Under the pieces are notes generated by a model. That model did not search any database and was not told the DNA's origin. It worked only from the letters and a program-made list of their open reading frames with translations. Source: Myxococcales bacterium (GTDB taxonomy: Bacteria > Myxococcota_A > Polyangia > Palsa-1104 > SHYY01). Taken from it: DNA of 64,000 nucleotides. The first letter of the stretch is position 1. The number at the start of each line of letters is the position of its first letter. The stretch is taken from the NCBI GenBank assembly GCA_009692555.1, contig SHYY01000006.1, forward strand, positions 1-64,000. The letters run 5' to 3'. Positions 32,368 to 41,978 of this stretch are shown here, in pieces. Position numbers and translations under genes: made by a program.

Positions 32368-34563
32368 ATGAAGCGATCGCTTGGTTGGATGGTTTCCTTT
32401 GGTTTGGCTTTCGCCGCGGTCGGTTGCGGTGGTGACAGCGCCCCCGACTTCGGGCCCAACCCCGCCGACATGGCGGTGGCCAAGACCGACGGCGGCAAGG
32501 GTGACATGGCGGGCGCCAAGCCCGACCTGACCACCGTCGAGGGCGACGATATGCCGGGCGTCGTGGAGGACCTCCTCGGCGACGAGGACCTCGGCGGCGA
32601 AGCGGACCTCACCGTCGGCGACGTCGACATGGCGATGCAGCCCGCGGCCGACATGGCGATGCAGCCCGCGGCCGACATGGCGATGCAGCCCGCGGCCGAC
32701 ATGGCGATGCAGCCCGCGGCCGACCTGGCGGTGCAGCCGGGCAAGGACATGGCGATGGCCGCGGCAGACCTGGCGATGATGGCGCCGAAGGACATGGCGA
32801 CCGCCCCCGCCGACATGGCGACCAAGCCCTGCACCTTCCCCGCGGCCGGCGTCCTCACCCCGCGCACCTGGGCCAAGGAGAGCCCGACCACGCCCGCCAA
32901 CGCCCCCTGGCGCAAGGTATGGGGCGCCAGCGCCAACGACGTCTATCTGGTCGGGCAGAACGGCCAGATCGCCCATAGCAGCGACGGCAACACCTTCACC
33001 GCGCAGGTCTCGGGCGCGCCTGGCAACATCACCTTCTACGGGGTGTGGGGCTCCTCCGCGACCGACATCTACGCGGTCGGCTCGGCGGGCGCGATCCTCC
33101 ACTCCACCGGCAACGGCGTCTGGGCGCAGCAGCTCTCGGGCGTCTTCACCGATCTGCGCGCGGTGTTCGGCGTCGCCGCGAACGACGTCTACGCCGTCGG
33201 CAACGGCGGCGTGATCCTCCACTCGATCGGCAACGGCACCTGGACCAAGGCGGTCAGCGGCACCAACCTCGATCTTTACTCGGTGTGGGCCGCCAACGGC
33301 AACAACGTCTACGTCGGCCGCAGCGACGGGCAGGCGCTCTTCTCGACCGGCAACGGCATGTGGGCCGGGCAGATGACCGGCGCCAACACCGCCATCCGCG
33401 GCATCTGGGGCGCGAACTCCAAGGACGTCTACGCGGTCAGCTACGCCGGATCGATCTTCCACTCGATCGGCGCCGGGGTGTGGACGTCGCAGCGCCAGGG
33501 CCAGACCGGTGGCCTCCTCGACATCTTCGGACGCAGCGGCTTCGACGTCTACGCCGTCGGCGAGAACGGACAGATCTTCCGTTCGCAAGGGGCTGGCCAG
33601 TGGGTCACGCAGGTCTCTAACCAGAACAACGGCATCCTCGAGGGCGTCTGGTCGGCCGGCGGAGTGAACCCGATCATCGTCGCCGGCTTCCCGGGGAACG
33701 GCGGCGGCGGGATCATCATCGGCAGCACCGGCAACGGCACCTGGACGCTGAAGAACCAGGCGCTCCCGGTCACCGAGTTCAACGGCATCGCCGCCGCCGA
33801 CGCGACGCACCTCTACGCGGTCGGCCAGGCAGGCCGGATCGTGTCCTCCAACGGCTCCGGCACCTGGAGACCGGAGACGAGCGGTCTGGCCACCGAGCTG
33901 TGGGGCACCTGGGCCGCCAGCGCCGCCGCGATCTGGGCGGTCGGCGAGGCCGGCGCGATCATCAAGTCGACCGGCAACGGCACCTGGACCAAGGAGACCA
34001 GCGGCACCAACCAGCTCCTCTACGGAGTGTGGGGCAGCGACGTCAACAACCTCTACACCGTCGGTACGGGCGGAACGATCCGCCACTCGAAGGGCAACGG
34101 CCTGTGGGCCGCCGAGCAGAGCAACACCGTGAAGAACCTCCACGCCATCTGGGGCTCGGGCCCGACCGACATCTACGCCGCCGGCGACGGCGTGATCCTC
34201 CACTCGGTCGGCGCCGGCGTGTGGACCGCGCAGGTGGTGCCGCAGAACGTCTCGTTCTGGGGCCTCGCCGGCCGCAGCGCGATGGATATCTACGCCGTCG
34301 GCCAGGTCGGCGCGATCTACCGCAGCCGTGGTGACGGCTGCTGGATCGCCATCGCGAACCCCGCCAAGAACGACCTGTGGGCCGCCTATGCCACCGCCAC
34401 CGACGTGTACGCCGCGGGCTCTGGCATCGTGCTCCACTCGGCCGGCGGCAGCTTCGCCACCGAGATGACCGGTCTCGCCGCCACCCAGCTCTTCGCCATC
34501 GGCGGGACCGGCGCCAAGGTGTACGTCGGCGGCGCCGCCTCGACCATCGCCCGCGGTCAGTAG
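32368..34563 (+). CDS. Large lipoprotein with DMAMQPAA repeats and propeller-like repeats
   Basis: 731 aa. Signal MKRSLGWMVSFGLAFAAVGC has a lipobox ending in VGC. An Asp/Met/Ala-rich linker contains four identical MAMQPAAD repeats and looser DMA and DLA repeats. From about residue 165 to the end about twelve to thirteen repeats of about 40 aa appear, of the form VWGSSATDIYAVGSAGAILHSTGNGVW, which suggests one or two beta-propellers on the cell surface. The start has AAGGAG seven bases upstream. It is divergent from the D-aminoacylase gene. Ligand and role are unknown; similar proteins are abundant in Myxococcota. Confidence 0.85.
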   Translation: MKRSLGWMVSFGLAFAAVGCGGDSAPDFGPNPADMAVAKTDGGKGDMAGAKPDLTTVEGDDMPGVVEDLLGDEDLGGEADLTVGDVDMAMQPAADMAMQPAADMAMQPAADMAMQPAADLAVQPGKDMAMAAADLAMMAPKDMATAPADMATKPCTFPAAGVLTPRTWAKESPTTPANAPWRKVWGASANDVYLVGQNGQIAHSSDGNTFTAQVSGAPGNITFYGVWGSSATDIYAVGSAGAILHSTGNGVWAQQLSGVFTDLRAVFGVAANDVYAVGNGGVILHSIGNGTWTKAVSGTNLDLYSVWAANGNNVYVGRSDGQALFSTGNGMWAGQMTGANTAIRGIWGANSKDVYAVSYAGSIFHSIGAGVWTSQRQGQTGGLLDIFGRSGFDVYAVGENGQIFRSQGAGQWVTQVSNQNNGILEGVWSAGGVNPIIVAGFPGNGGGGIIIGSTGNGTWTLKNQALPVTEFNGIAAADATHLYAVGQAGRIVSSNGSGTWRPETSGLATELWGTWAASAAAIWAVGEAGAIIKSTGNGTWTKETSGTNQLLYGVWGSDVNNLYTVGTGGTIRHSKGNGLWAAEQSNTVKNLHAIWGSGPTDIYAAGDGVILHSVGAGVWTAQVVPQNVSFWGLAGRSAMDIYAVGQVGAIYRSRGDGCWIAIANPAKNDLWAAYATATDVYAAGSGIVLHSAGGSFATEMTGLAATQLFAIGGTGAKVYVGGAASTIARGQ
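32626..32721. repeat. Four perfect 24-bp tandem repeats
   Basis: The unit begins GACATGGCGATGCAGCCC and encodes DMAMQPAA. All four copies are identical at the nucleotide level including wobble positions, and a fifth degraded copy follows, pointing to recent slippage or gene conversion. Confidence 0.95.
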
Positions 34564-34578
34564 CTCCCCGCGAAAACG

Positions 34579-34604
34579 GACGCCTCGGCCCACGCCGGGG
34601 CGTC
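34579..34604. terminator. Hairpin between convergent genes
   Basis: GACGCCTCGGC, loop CCAC, GCCGGGGCGTC: an 11-bp stem with one G-T pair. On the minus strand it is followed by CGTTTTC, so it best fits termination of the UDP-glucose dehydrogenase transcript, but it may work in both directions. Confidence 0.65.
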
Positions 34605-34622
34605 CCCTCCTCTCCCTCCCCT

Positions 34623-34641
34623 TCCCCTGGGTCTTCGGGGA
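34623..34641. repeat. 19-bp repeated hairpin, copy A
   Basis: TCCCCTGGGTCTTCGGGGA directly adjoins the stop codon of the UDP-glucose dehydrogenase gene. The identical 19-mer recurs at 51124, again just after the stop of a minus-strand gene. A TCCCC/GGGGA stem can form. Confidence 0.75.
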
Positions 34642-35943
34642 CTACCGCCGCCCGATCCCGAAGTAGACGAACCCCGCCGCGCGCAGCTCCGCCGGATCCC
34701 AGATGTTGCGGCCGTCAAAGAGCACCGGCTCGACGAGCAGCTCCTTCAACCGCTGGAAGTTCGGCCGCCGGAACTCGCGCCACTCGGTGAGCAGCGCCAG
34801 CCCGTCCGCGCCCCGCGCCGCCTCGTAGTTCCCGTCGCACAGCTCCACCCGATCGCCGAAGCGCGCCCGCACCGCCGCGTTCGCCACCGGGTCGAAAGCG
34901 CGCACCTTCACCCCCGCCGCGAGCAGCCGCTCGATCACCGTCAGCGACGGCGCCTCGCGCACATCGTCGGTCCCCGGCTTGAACGCCAGCCCCCACAAGG
35001 CGATCGTCCGCCCGCGCAGCCGCGCGCCGTAGTGCGCCGCCATCTTGTCGACCAGCACGCCCTTCTGGCGCTCGTTCACCCGATCCACCGCCGCCAGGAT
35101 CTCGAGCTGCCCACCCGCCGCCTCCGCCGTCGCCAGCGCCGCCCGGACGTCCTTCGGAAAGCACGATCCGCCGTAGCCGATCCCGGGAAAGAGGAACTTC
35201 GGCCCGATCCGCGGGTCCATCCCCATCCCGCGCCGCACGCTCTCCACGTCGGCGCCCAGCCGCTCGCACAGGTTTGCGATATCATTCATGAAAGAGATGC
35301 GCGTCGCCAGGAAGGCGTTGGACGCGTACTTGGTCAGCTCCGCCGAACGTGCCTCCATGAACAGCATCCGATCGTTGGTGCGAACGAACGGCGCGTAGAG
35401 CGCGCGCAGCACCTCGCAGGCCCGCGCGTCGTCGCTGCCGACGATCACCCGATCGGGCTTCATGAAGTCGTTGACCGCGTCGCCCTCCTTCAAAAACTCC
35501 GGATTCGAAGCCACCGCGAACGGCACCTCGCTCACCCGCGCCACCGCCTCGCGGATCTTCTCCGCCGTCCCGACCGGCACGGTGCTCTTGGTGACGATCA
35601 CCGCCCAGCCGGTGAGCGCGCGCCCGATCGCCTCGGCCGCCGCCAGCACGTACGACAGATCGGCCGACCCATCCGGCGCCGAGGGCGTCCCGACCGCGAT
35701 GATCACCACCTCGGCCCCCGCCACTGTGGCGGCAATATCCGTCGAGAACGAGAGCCGCTGCTCGCGCACGTTGTTCGCCACCAGCCGATCGAGTCCCGGC
35801 TCGAAGATCGGGATCTCCCCGCGCATGAGCCGCGCAATCTTCTCGGCGTCGACGTCGGCGCACACCACTTCGTTGCCGACATCGGCGAAGCCCGCGCCCG
35901 CCACCAGACCGACGTACCCCGTGCCAAGCACTGCCAGGCGCAT
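34642..35943 (-). CDS. UDP-glucose 6-dehydrogenase
   Basis: Oxidises UDP-glucose to UDP-glucuronate for surface polysaccharides. 433 aa. The N-terminal NAD site reads LAVLGTGYVGLVAGAGFAD. The central part has TKSTVPVGTA, ASNPEFLKEGDAVNDFMKPDRVIVG and the helix ELTKYASNAFLATRISFMNDIANLCE. The catalytic Cys is in GIGYGGSCFPKDVRAL-like GYGGSCFPKD. ALWGLAFKPGTDDVREAPS marks the third domain. GAGGG lies close to the ATG. The sugar nucleotidyltransferase two genes away may feed the same kind of pathway, though the genes are divergent. Confidence 0.96.
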   Translation of the reverse strand: MRLAVLGTGYVGLVAGAGFADVGNEVVCADVDAEKIARLMRGEIPIFEPGLDRLVANNVREQRLSFSTDIAATVAGAEVVIIAVGTPSAPDGSADLSYVLAAAEAIGRALTGWAVIVTKSTVPVGTAEKIREAVARVSEVPFAVASNPEFLKEGDAVNDFMKPDRVIVGSDDARACEVLRALYAPFVRTNDRMLFMEARSAELTKYASNAFLATRISFMNDIANLCERLGADVESVRRGMGMDPRIGPKFLFPGIGYGGSCFPKDVRAALATAEAAGGQLEILAAVDRVNERQKGVLVDKMAAHYGARLRGRTIALWGLAFKPGTDDVREAPSLTVIERLLAAGVKVRAFDPVANAAVRARFGDRVELCDGNYEAARGADGLALLTEWREFRRPNFQRLKELLVEPVLFDGRNIWDPAELRAAGFVYFGIGRR

Positions 35944-36047
35944 GAACCCTCGCGACGGGGACTCGTCCGCGCGCAGGCGGCGCGTCCCGCTGGTTTGAGC
36001 CGCGCAGCATAGCAGAGGCGAGCCGCCCTTGCGCCGGGGCGCTGTGC

Positions 36048-36053
36048 TAGAGT
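36048..36053 (+). promoter_or_regulatory. Extended -10 of the GNAT gene (leaderless)
   Basis: TGTGCTAGAGT: the hexamer TAGAGT ends six bases before the GTG start at 36060. Confidence 0.45.
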
Positions 36054-36059
36054 CCCGTC

Positions 36060-36947
36060 GTGCGAGTAGCGGCGCTCGACCGAGAGGATCTGGGAGCGAT
36101 CCGGGGGATCGTGGAGGCGGCCTTCCCCCACGATCGCGTGGCCGCGGTGCTCGAGGAGAAGCTCCTCGGACCGAACGGATCGCGCGCCGGAACGACCCTG
36201 GTGGCGTGGGACGGCGAGAGTCCGGCCGGGGTGATCGCCATGGCGGGGCGCTGGATCAAGCTGTTCGCCGTCGATCCCGGCAAGCGCGGCCACGGCGTCG
36301 GCACCGTGCTCCTCGATCTCGCCCGCACGTGGGTGCGCAACCGGGGAGGCGGGGGAAAACTACGTTTCATGGATCACCCGGGAAACTACCTCTCGCCCGG
36401 CCTCGATCTCCGCGAGGTGGCCGGCCGGAGCTGGGTCGAGAACCACGGCTTCAAGGTGGCCTCCGAGAACATCAACCTGCGCGTCTCCCTCGACGGCAAC
36501 CCGAAGGTCACCGAGGAGCGCGCCGCACTCCTCTCCGAGCGCGCCAGGAAGGCCGGCTACGAGGTGCGCCGGGTGGGCCGCGGCGAGCGCGACCTGCTCC
36601 TCCGCGTCGCCACCGAGGCCTTCGCCGCCGCTTGGGCCTTCGAGCTCGGCCGCGCGATGGAGCAGGATCCGCCCGCCGTCTTCGCCGCCTTCCAGGGCGG
36701 GATGCCGGTCGCCTTCGCCGCTCACGACGCCAACAACTCCGGCCTCGGCTGGTTCGGCCCCGCCGGGACGCTCACCGCGCACCGCGGCCACCGCCTCGGC
36801 GAGGCGCTCCTCGTGCACTGCCTGCTCGACGTGCGCGGTCGTCCCGAGGGCGGCGTGATCGCCTGGATCGGCCCGCGCGAGTTCTACGAAAAATCGGCCG
36901 GCGCCGTCGAGGACCGCCGCTTCGTGGTGTACGAGGAGGGCCCGTAG
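36060..36947 (+). CDS. Tandem GNAT-family acetyltransferase
   Basis: 295 aa with two GNAT-like halves. The acetyl-CoA loop of the first is LFAVDPGKRGHGVGTVLLDLA; the second reads AGTLTAHRGHRLGEALLVHCLLD. The substrate is unknown. The GTG start is set by an extended -10 six bases upstream. Its stop overlaps the GTG of the enoyl-CoA hydratase-like gene by one base, and a sugar nucleotidyltransferase follows, so all three probably form one mRNA. The functional link between the three is not obvious. Confidence 0.82.
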   Translation: MRVAALDREDLGAIRGIVEAAFPHDRVAAVLEEKLLGPNGSRAGTTLVAWDGESPAGVIAMAGRWIKLFAVDPGKRGHGVGTVLLDLARTWVRNRGGGGKLRFMDHPGNYLSPGLDLREVAGRSWVENHGFKVASENINLRVSLDGNPKVTEERAALLSERARKAGYEVRRVGRGERDLLLRVATEAFAAAWAFELGRAMEQDPPAVFAAFQGGMPVAFAAHDANNSGLGWFGPAGTLTAHRGHRLGEALLVHCLLDVRGRPEGGVIAWIGPREFYEKSAGAVEDRRFVVYEEGP

Positions 36948-37744
36948 TGGCCGCCGCCGGGGGCGAACTGGTGCTGGTCGAGCGTCCCGCCGAGGGTGTC
37001 GCCCGGGTGGTGATGAACCGGCCCGAGCGGCGCAACGCCCTCGACCTCGCCCTGGCCCGCGCGCTCCGCGAGGCGCTCGAGGACGCCAGCGCCGACGACA
37101 CGGTTCGCGCCGTGATTCTCGCCGGCGCCGGCCCGACCTTCAGCGCGGGCGGCGACGTGAAGATGATGGCCGAGGCGGGCTCGGCCGGCCGCGAGCCCCT
37201 CCTCCTCGACGTGACCCGCCACTTCCACGCCGCGGTCGCCGAGATTGCTGCAATGCAAAAACCGGTGATCGCCGCGGTGCAGGGCGGCGCGGGCGGCGGC
37301 GGCCTGTCCCTGATGTGCGCCTGCGACCTGGTGATCGTCGACGAAAAGGCCAAGCTGGTGTTCGCCTTCAACGCCCTCGGCCTGACCCCCGACGGCGGCT
37401 CATCCCACCACCTGCCGCAGATGATCGGCTGGCGCCGCGCGACCGAGATGGCGTTCCTCAACGAGCCACTCGACGGCCGGCGCGCCGTCGACCTCGGCCT
37501 CGCGACCCGCGCGGTGCCCACCGACCAGGTCGCCGAGGAGGCCCTCGCGCTCGCCACCCGCCTCGCCGCCGGCCCCACCGCCGTGTTCGGCAAGACCAAA
37601 GAGCTGCTCCGCGCCATGCGCCCGCTCGCCGAGACGCTGGCGATCGAGAGCACGACCATCGCCGCTGCCAGCGCCGAGGTCGATGGCGGCGAGGGGATCG
37701 ACGCCTTCATCGAGAAGCGCGCTCCCCGCTTCCGGGGACGCTGA
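36947..37744 (+). CDS. Enoyl-CoA hydratase/isomerase family protein
   Basis: 265-aa crotonase fold. Oxyanion-hole segments are FSAGGDVKMM and VQGGAGGGGLSLMCACDLVI. In place of the hydratase Glu pair the sequence gives LGLTPDGGSSHHLPQ, with Asp as in PaaG-like isomerases, so it may isomerise rather than hydrate. GTG start overlaps the GNAT stop by one base. One dispersed palindrome copy encodes IAAMQKPVIA at a position that is conserved as a K-P-V/T-I-A motif in the family, showing that the DNA motif has been fitted into an essential region. Confidence 0.9.
   Translation: MAAAGGELVLVERPAEGVARVVMNRPERRNALDLALARALREALEDASADDTVRAVILAGAGPTFSAGGDVKMMAEAGSAGREPLLLDVTRHFHAAVAEIAAMQKPVIAAVQGGAGGGGLSLMCACDLVIVDEKAKLVFAFNALGLTPDGGSSHHLPQMIGWRRATEMAFLNEPLDGRRAVDLGLATRAVPTDQVAEEALALATRLAAGPTAVFGKTKELLRAMRPLAETLAIESTTIAAASAEVDGGEGIDAFIEKRAPRFRGR
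37244..37261. repeat. Dispersed intragenic palindrome, copy 9
   Basis: ATTGCTGCAATGCAAAAA in the crotonase-family gene. The codons ATT GCT GCA ATG CAA AAA are all rare in the surrounding GC-rich genes. Confidence 0.75.
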
Positions 37745-37749
37745 GGTCG

Positions 37750-38748
37750 ATGCGCGCGCTGGTCCTCGCCGCGGGCCTCGGGACCCGCCTCGGCGCGCTC
37801 TCCGACGAGCGCCCCAAGCCCCTCCTTCCCGTCGCCGACGTCCCCCTCATCCGCTACAACCTCGCCCTGCTGGCCGCCCACGGCGTCCGCGAGGTGGCGA
37901 TCAACCTCCACCACCGCGGCGAGCTGATCGTCGGCGAGCTCGAGGGGGCCTGCGATCCGCTGGCCATCACCTGGTCGCGCGAGGAGCAGATCCTCGGCAC
38001 GGGGGGCGGCGTGAAGCGGATGGCCACTTGGCTCACCGACGGGGGACGCGACTCCTTCCTGGTCGTCAACGGCAAGCTGGTGATCGACGTCGACCTGACC
38101 CGCCTCATCGAGTGCCACCGCGGCGCCGACCCGGACGCGACGATGGTGGTGCGCGAGGTTCCCGACGCCGAGCGCTGGGGCGCGATCGACCTCGACGAGG
38201 ACGGCCGGGTGGTCAAGATCCTCGGCCAGGGTCCCCCCGCGCTGTCCGTGCACCGCACGATGTTCACCGGCGTGCATGTGCTCTCGCCCGCCTTCGCCGC
38301 CCGCCTCCCCGACGGCGAATCGTGCGCCATCCGCCAGGGCTACCTGCCCGCCCTCCACGCCGGCGCCCGCATCGAGGGCTACCTCTACAGCGGCTACTTC
38401 CAGGAGCACTCGACGCCCGAGCGCTACCTCGAGGGCAACTGGGCCGTCCTCGACGGCAGCGCCCGCCTGCGCCACCCCCCAGCAGCGCGCGACGGCATCG
38501 ATCCCACGGCGACCGTGGGCTCGGGGGCCCAGCTCATCGCGCCGTTTCGCATCGGCCCCGGCGCGGTGGTGGGCGCGGGCGCCACCGTGGGGCCCTACGT
38601 GGTCGTGGGCCGCGGCGCGCGCGTCGACGACGTCGCCCACCTGGAGCACACCGTGGTCTGGCCCGGCGCCACCGCCGAGAGCGTCCTGCGCGATGCGATC
38701 GTCACGCAAAGCGGCGTGTTCGAATTTCCCGCCCGGTTGGTGGAATGA
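37750..38748 (+). CDS. Sugar-phosphate nucleotidyltransferase with left-handed-helix tail
   Basis: 332 aa. The nucleotidyltransferase signature LVLAAGLGTRLGALSDERPKPLLPVAD opens the protein, with LGTGGGVKRM and VVNGKLVIDVDL marking the active site. The last 90 residues contain hexapeptide-like repeats (IGPGAVVGAGATVGPYVVVG), a left-handed beta-helix. This architecture suits mannose-1-phosphate guanylyltransferase or glucose-1-phosphate nucleotidyltransferases; base and sugar are not determinable here. TGAGGT is upstream of the ATG. It probably contributes precursors for surface polysaccharide. Confidence 0.9.
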   Translation: MRALVLAAGLGTRLGALSDERPKPLLPVADVPLIRYNLALLAAHGVREVAINLHHRGELIVGELEGACDPLAITWSREEQILGTGGGVKRMATWLTDGGRDSFLVVNGKLVIDVDLTRLIECHRGADPDATMVVREVPDAERWGAIDLDEDGRVVKILGQGPPALSVHRTMFTGVHVLSPAFAARLPDGESCAIRQGYLPALHAGARIEGYLYSGYFQEHSTPERYLEGNWAVLDGSARLRHPPAARDGIDPTATVGSGAQLIAPFRIGPGAVVGAGATVGPYVVVGRGARVDDVAHLEHTVVWPGATAESVLRDAIVTQSGVFEFPARLVE

Positions 38749-38768
38749 GCCCGGCCGGCGATTGACCG

Positions 38769-39539
38769 TCAGGACTCCATGCGCGCGAGGACGACGGTGA
38801 TGTTGTCGACGCCGCCGTTCTCGTTGGCGGCGCGTATCAATCGCTCGGAGGCGCGGTCGAGATCGATCTCGCCGGCCGCCAGGGCGCCCAGCTGCGAGTC
38901 ATTGATCATCCCCGAGAGCCCGTCGGAGCAGAGCAGGTAGATATCGCCCACCTTGGGGACATCGGCCTGCACGTCGACCTGCACCGCCTCCTTCATGCCG
39001 AGCGCACGCACGATCACGTTCTTGTGCTGGAAGTTGCCCATCTCGGCGGGGGTCAGGTTCTTCATCCGCATGTAGTCGTTGGCCAGCGAGTGATCTTCGG
39101 TGAGCTGCTCGATCACGCCATCACGGATCCGATAGACGCGGCTGTCGCCGACGTGGGCGACCAGCACCTTGTCGTCGAGGAACACCGCGGCGACGATGGT
39201 GGTGCCCATGCCGTGCTGGGCTTCGTTTTTTTGCGAGGTTTCCCAGATCTTGAGGTTGGCGAGCTTGACCGCCGTCGAGAGCCGATTGATGTCGCGCTGC
39301 GGGGACCGGTCGAGCTTGTAGGGCCAGGTGGTCTCCCCGTCCTCCGCGGTGGCGCGAAAGTGGGCGACCACGGTGTCGACGGCCATCCTCGAGGCGACCT
39401 CGCCGCACGCGTGGCCACCCATGCCATCGGCGACGATGGCAACGGGCTCCTCGTCGGGTAGGTGGAGGTTGTCTTCGTTGTGCGCGCGCTTCATGCCGAC
39501 GTGGGTCTGGCCGGCAAAGCGGACCCGCATGCTGCGCAT
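38769..39539 (-). CDS. PP2C-family Ser/Thr protein phosphatase
   Basis: 256 aa. Metal-binding and structural motifs of bacterial PP2C are present: GMKRAHNEDNLHL, AIVADGMGGHACGEVAS, VAHVGDSRVYRIRDG, LTEDHSL, YLLCSDGLSGMI and GVDNITVVLA. These enzymes reverse Hanks-type kinases. No kinase gene lies next to it. ATGs at 39539 and 39530 and a GTG at 39575 are all possible starts, and none has a convincing ribosome site. It converges on the sugar nucleotidyltransferase with a 20-base gap. Confidence 0.93.
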   Translation of the reverse strand: MRSMRVRFAGQTHVGMKRAHNEDNLHLPDEEPVAIVADGMGGHACGEVASRMAVDTVVAHFRATAEDGETTWPYKLDRSPQRDINRLSTAVKLANLKIWETSQKNEAQHGMGTTIVAAVFLDDKVLVAHVGDSRVYRIRDGVIEQLTEDHSLANDYMRMKNLTPAEMGNFQHKNVIVRALGMKEAVQVDVQADVPKVGDIYLLCSDGLSGMINDSQLGALAAGEIDLDRASERLIRAANENGGVDNITVVLARMES

Positions 39540-39599
39540 GGGGAAGGAGGTCGACACGGCGCGGGATGTTAACACAGCGCCGCGGACAGTGAAGGGGGG

Positions 39600-39998
39600 C
39601 TACAGGTCGTCGACGTCGAAGAGGATGGTGTCGCGGTGCTGGACGAAGCGGTGGATGGCCAGCAGCGCGTCGCGCGACATCTCCATCCATCGGATGCCGC
39701 AGCCGGGGGGCGCGCCTTCGATGCTGGCCTCGAGGTCGCGGATCCAGCAGACAACTCCTCGAACGCTGAAGGCGCGGTCGAGGCCCGGGAGGGTGAGATT
39801 CATCTCGATGACCGACCCGCGCGGGGGCGGCATCAGCGTCGCGACGAAGACGCCACCCTCGCTGATGTTGTCGGTGATGCCGGCGAAGAAGTTGTTCTCC
39901 GACTCCATGTTCACCGCGATCTCGATCGCGACGCGCTCGTGGGAGCGCAGGTCGGAGTAGTTACGGGCGGACTCCTCGGCGTTCGACTGCTTGCTCAT
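39600..39998 (-). CDS. PilZ-domain protein 1
   Basis: 132 aa. Both c-di-GMP-binding motifs are present: RSHER (RxxxR) near residue 18 and DNISEGG (D/NxSxxG) near residue 43. The rest of the barrel reads GSVIEMNLTLPGLDRAFSVRGVVCWIRD, as in the Myxococcus-type PilZ proteins. AGGAG is five bases before the ATG. A second PilZ protein is encoded immediately upstream, followed by an NtrC-type regulator and an exporter, so c-di-GMP may act on that locus or on motility. Confidence 0.9.
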   Translation of the reverse strand: MSKQSNAEESARNYSDLRSHERVAIEIAVNMESENNFFAGITDNISEGGVFVATLMPPPRGSVIEMNLTLPGLDRAFSVRGVVCWIRDLEASIEGAPPGCGIRWMEMSRDALLAIHRFVQHRDTILFDVDDL

Positions 39999-40027
39999 CT
40001 GGGCTCCTGTGTCTCGGTTGTGGGGGT

Positions 40028-40393
40028 TTAGCCGGCCTGGGCGAAGACCGCGGGGACCGGCTGCGACCTGGCCAGCAGCCCGCGGTAGTACCTCTGCCAG
40101 CGCCGCCGGTCCTGGTCAGAGACGACGTAGATCTGCACGCCGATTCCGGTGCCGGACTCGGTCCGCCCGACGAAGCGCGCGCTGACGAACATCAGCAGGG
40201 GCCGCTCGCCCGGCACCAGGGCCTCGAGTTGCATCAGCGAGCCCGGAGTCACGGTGTCGTCGGTGAGCAGGAACATGCCATCGTTGCTCACGTCGGCGGT
40301 GGTGATGTCCTGCCTGAGGCCGCGCCGGATCCAGGTGATGGGGAGCACCGCCTGCACTCGCTGCGAACGTCGCTTGTTCTTGTAGTTCGTCAT
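40028..40393 (-). CDS. PilZ-domain protein 2
   Basis: 121 aa. RRSQR (RxxxR) near residue 8 and DVSNDGMFL (DxSxxG) near residue 34 form the c-di-GMP site. It shares architecture but little identity with its neighbour, so the pair is an old duplication or independent recruitment. The upstream 114-base gap (40394-40507) contains GGAGCAAGCTCC, a short perfect palindrome close to the start, and TTACACAATT; no firm promoter. Confidence 0.88.
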   Translation of the reverse strand: MTNYKNKRRSQRVQAVLPITWIRRGLRQDITTADVSNDGMFLLTDDTVTPGSLMQLEALVPGERPLLMFVSARFVGRTESGTGIGVQIYVVSDQDRRRWQRYYRGLLARSQPVPAVFAQAG

Positions 40394-40507
40394 GGTCGTG
40401 GAGGGAGCAAGCTCCGATCCAGCGACGAAATTGTGTAATGGCGGCGACTTGCGGGCAGAAGCGGGGGTAGGTCGTCAGGCGCCTGACGGGCCCGGGGCGG
40501 GTTGACT

Positions 40508-41935
<1,428 letters not shown>

Positions 41936-41978
41936 GCGCCTGGGATCTTACTGCAATCGGGGCGCGGGCGCGCGTTCC

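Noticed and set aside
32290-34593. 767-aa minus-strand ORF opposite the repeat lipoprotein
   Set aside because: Mirrors the propeller repeats of the sense gene; no start signals or domain features.
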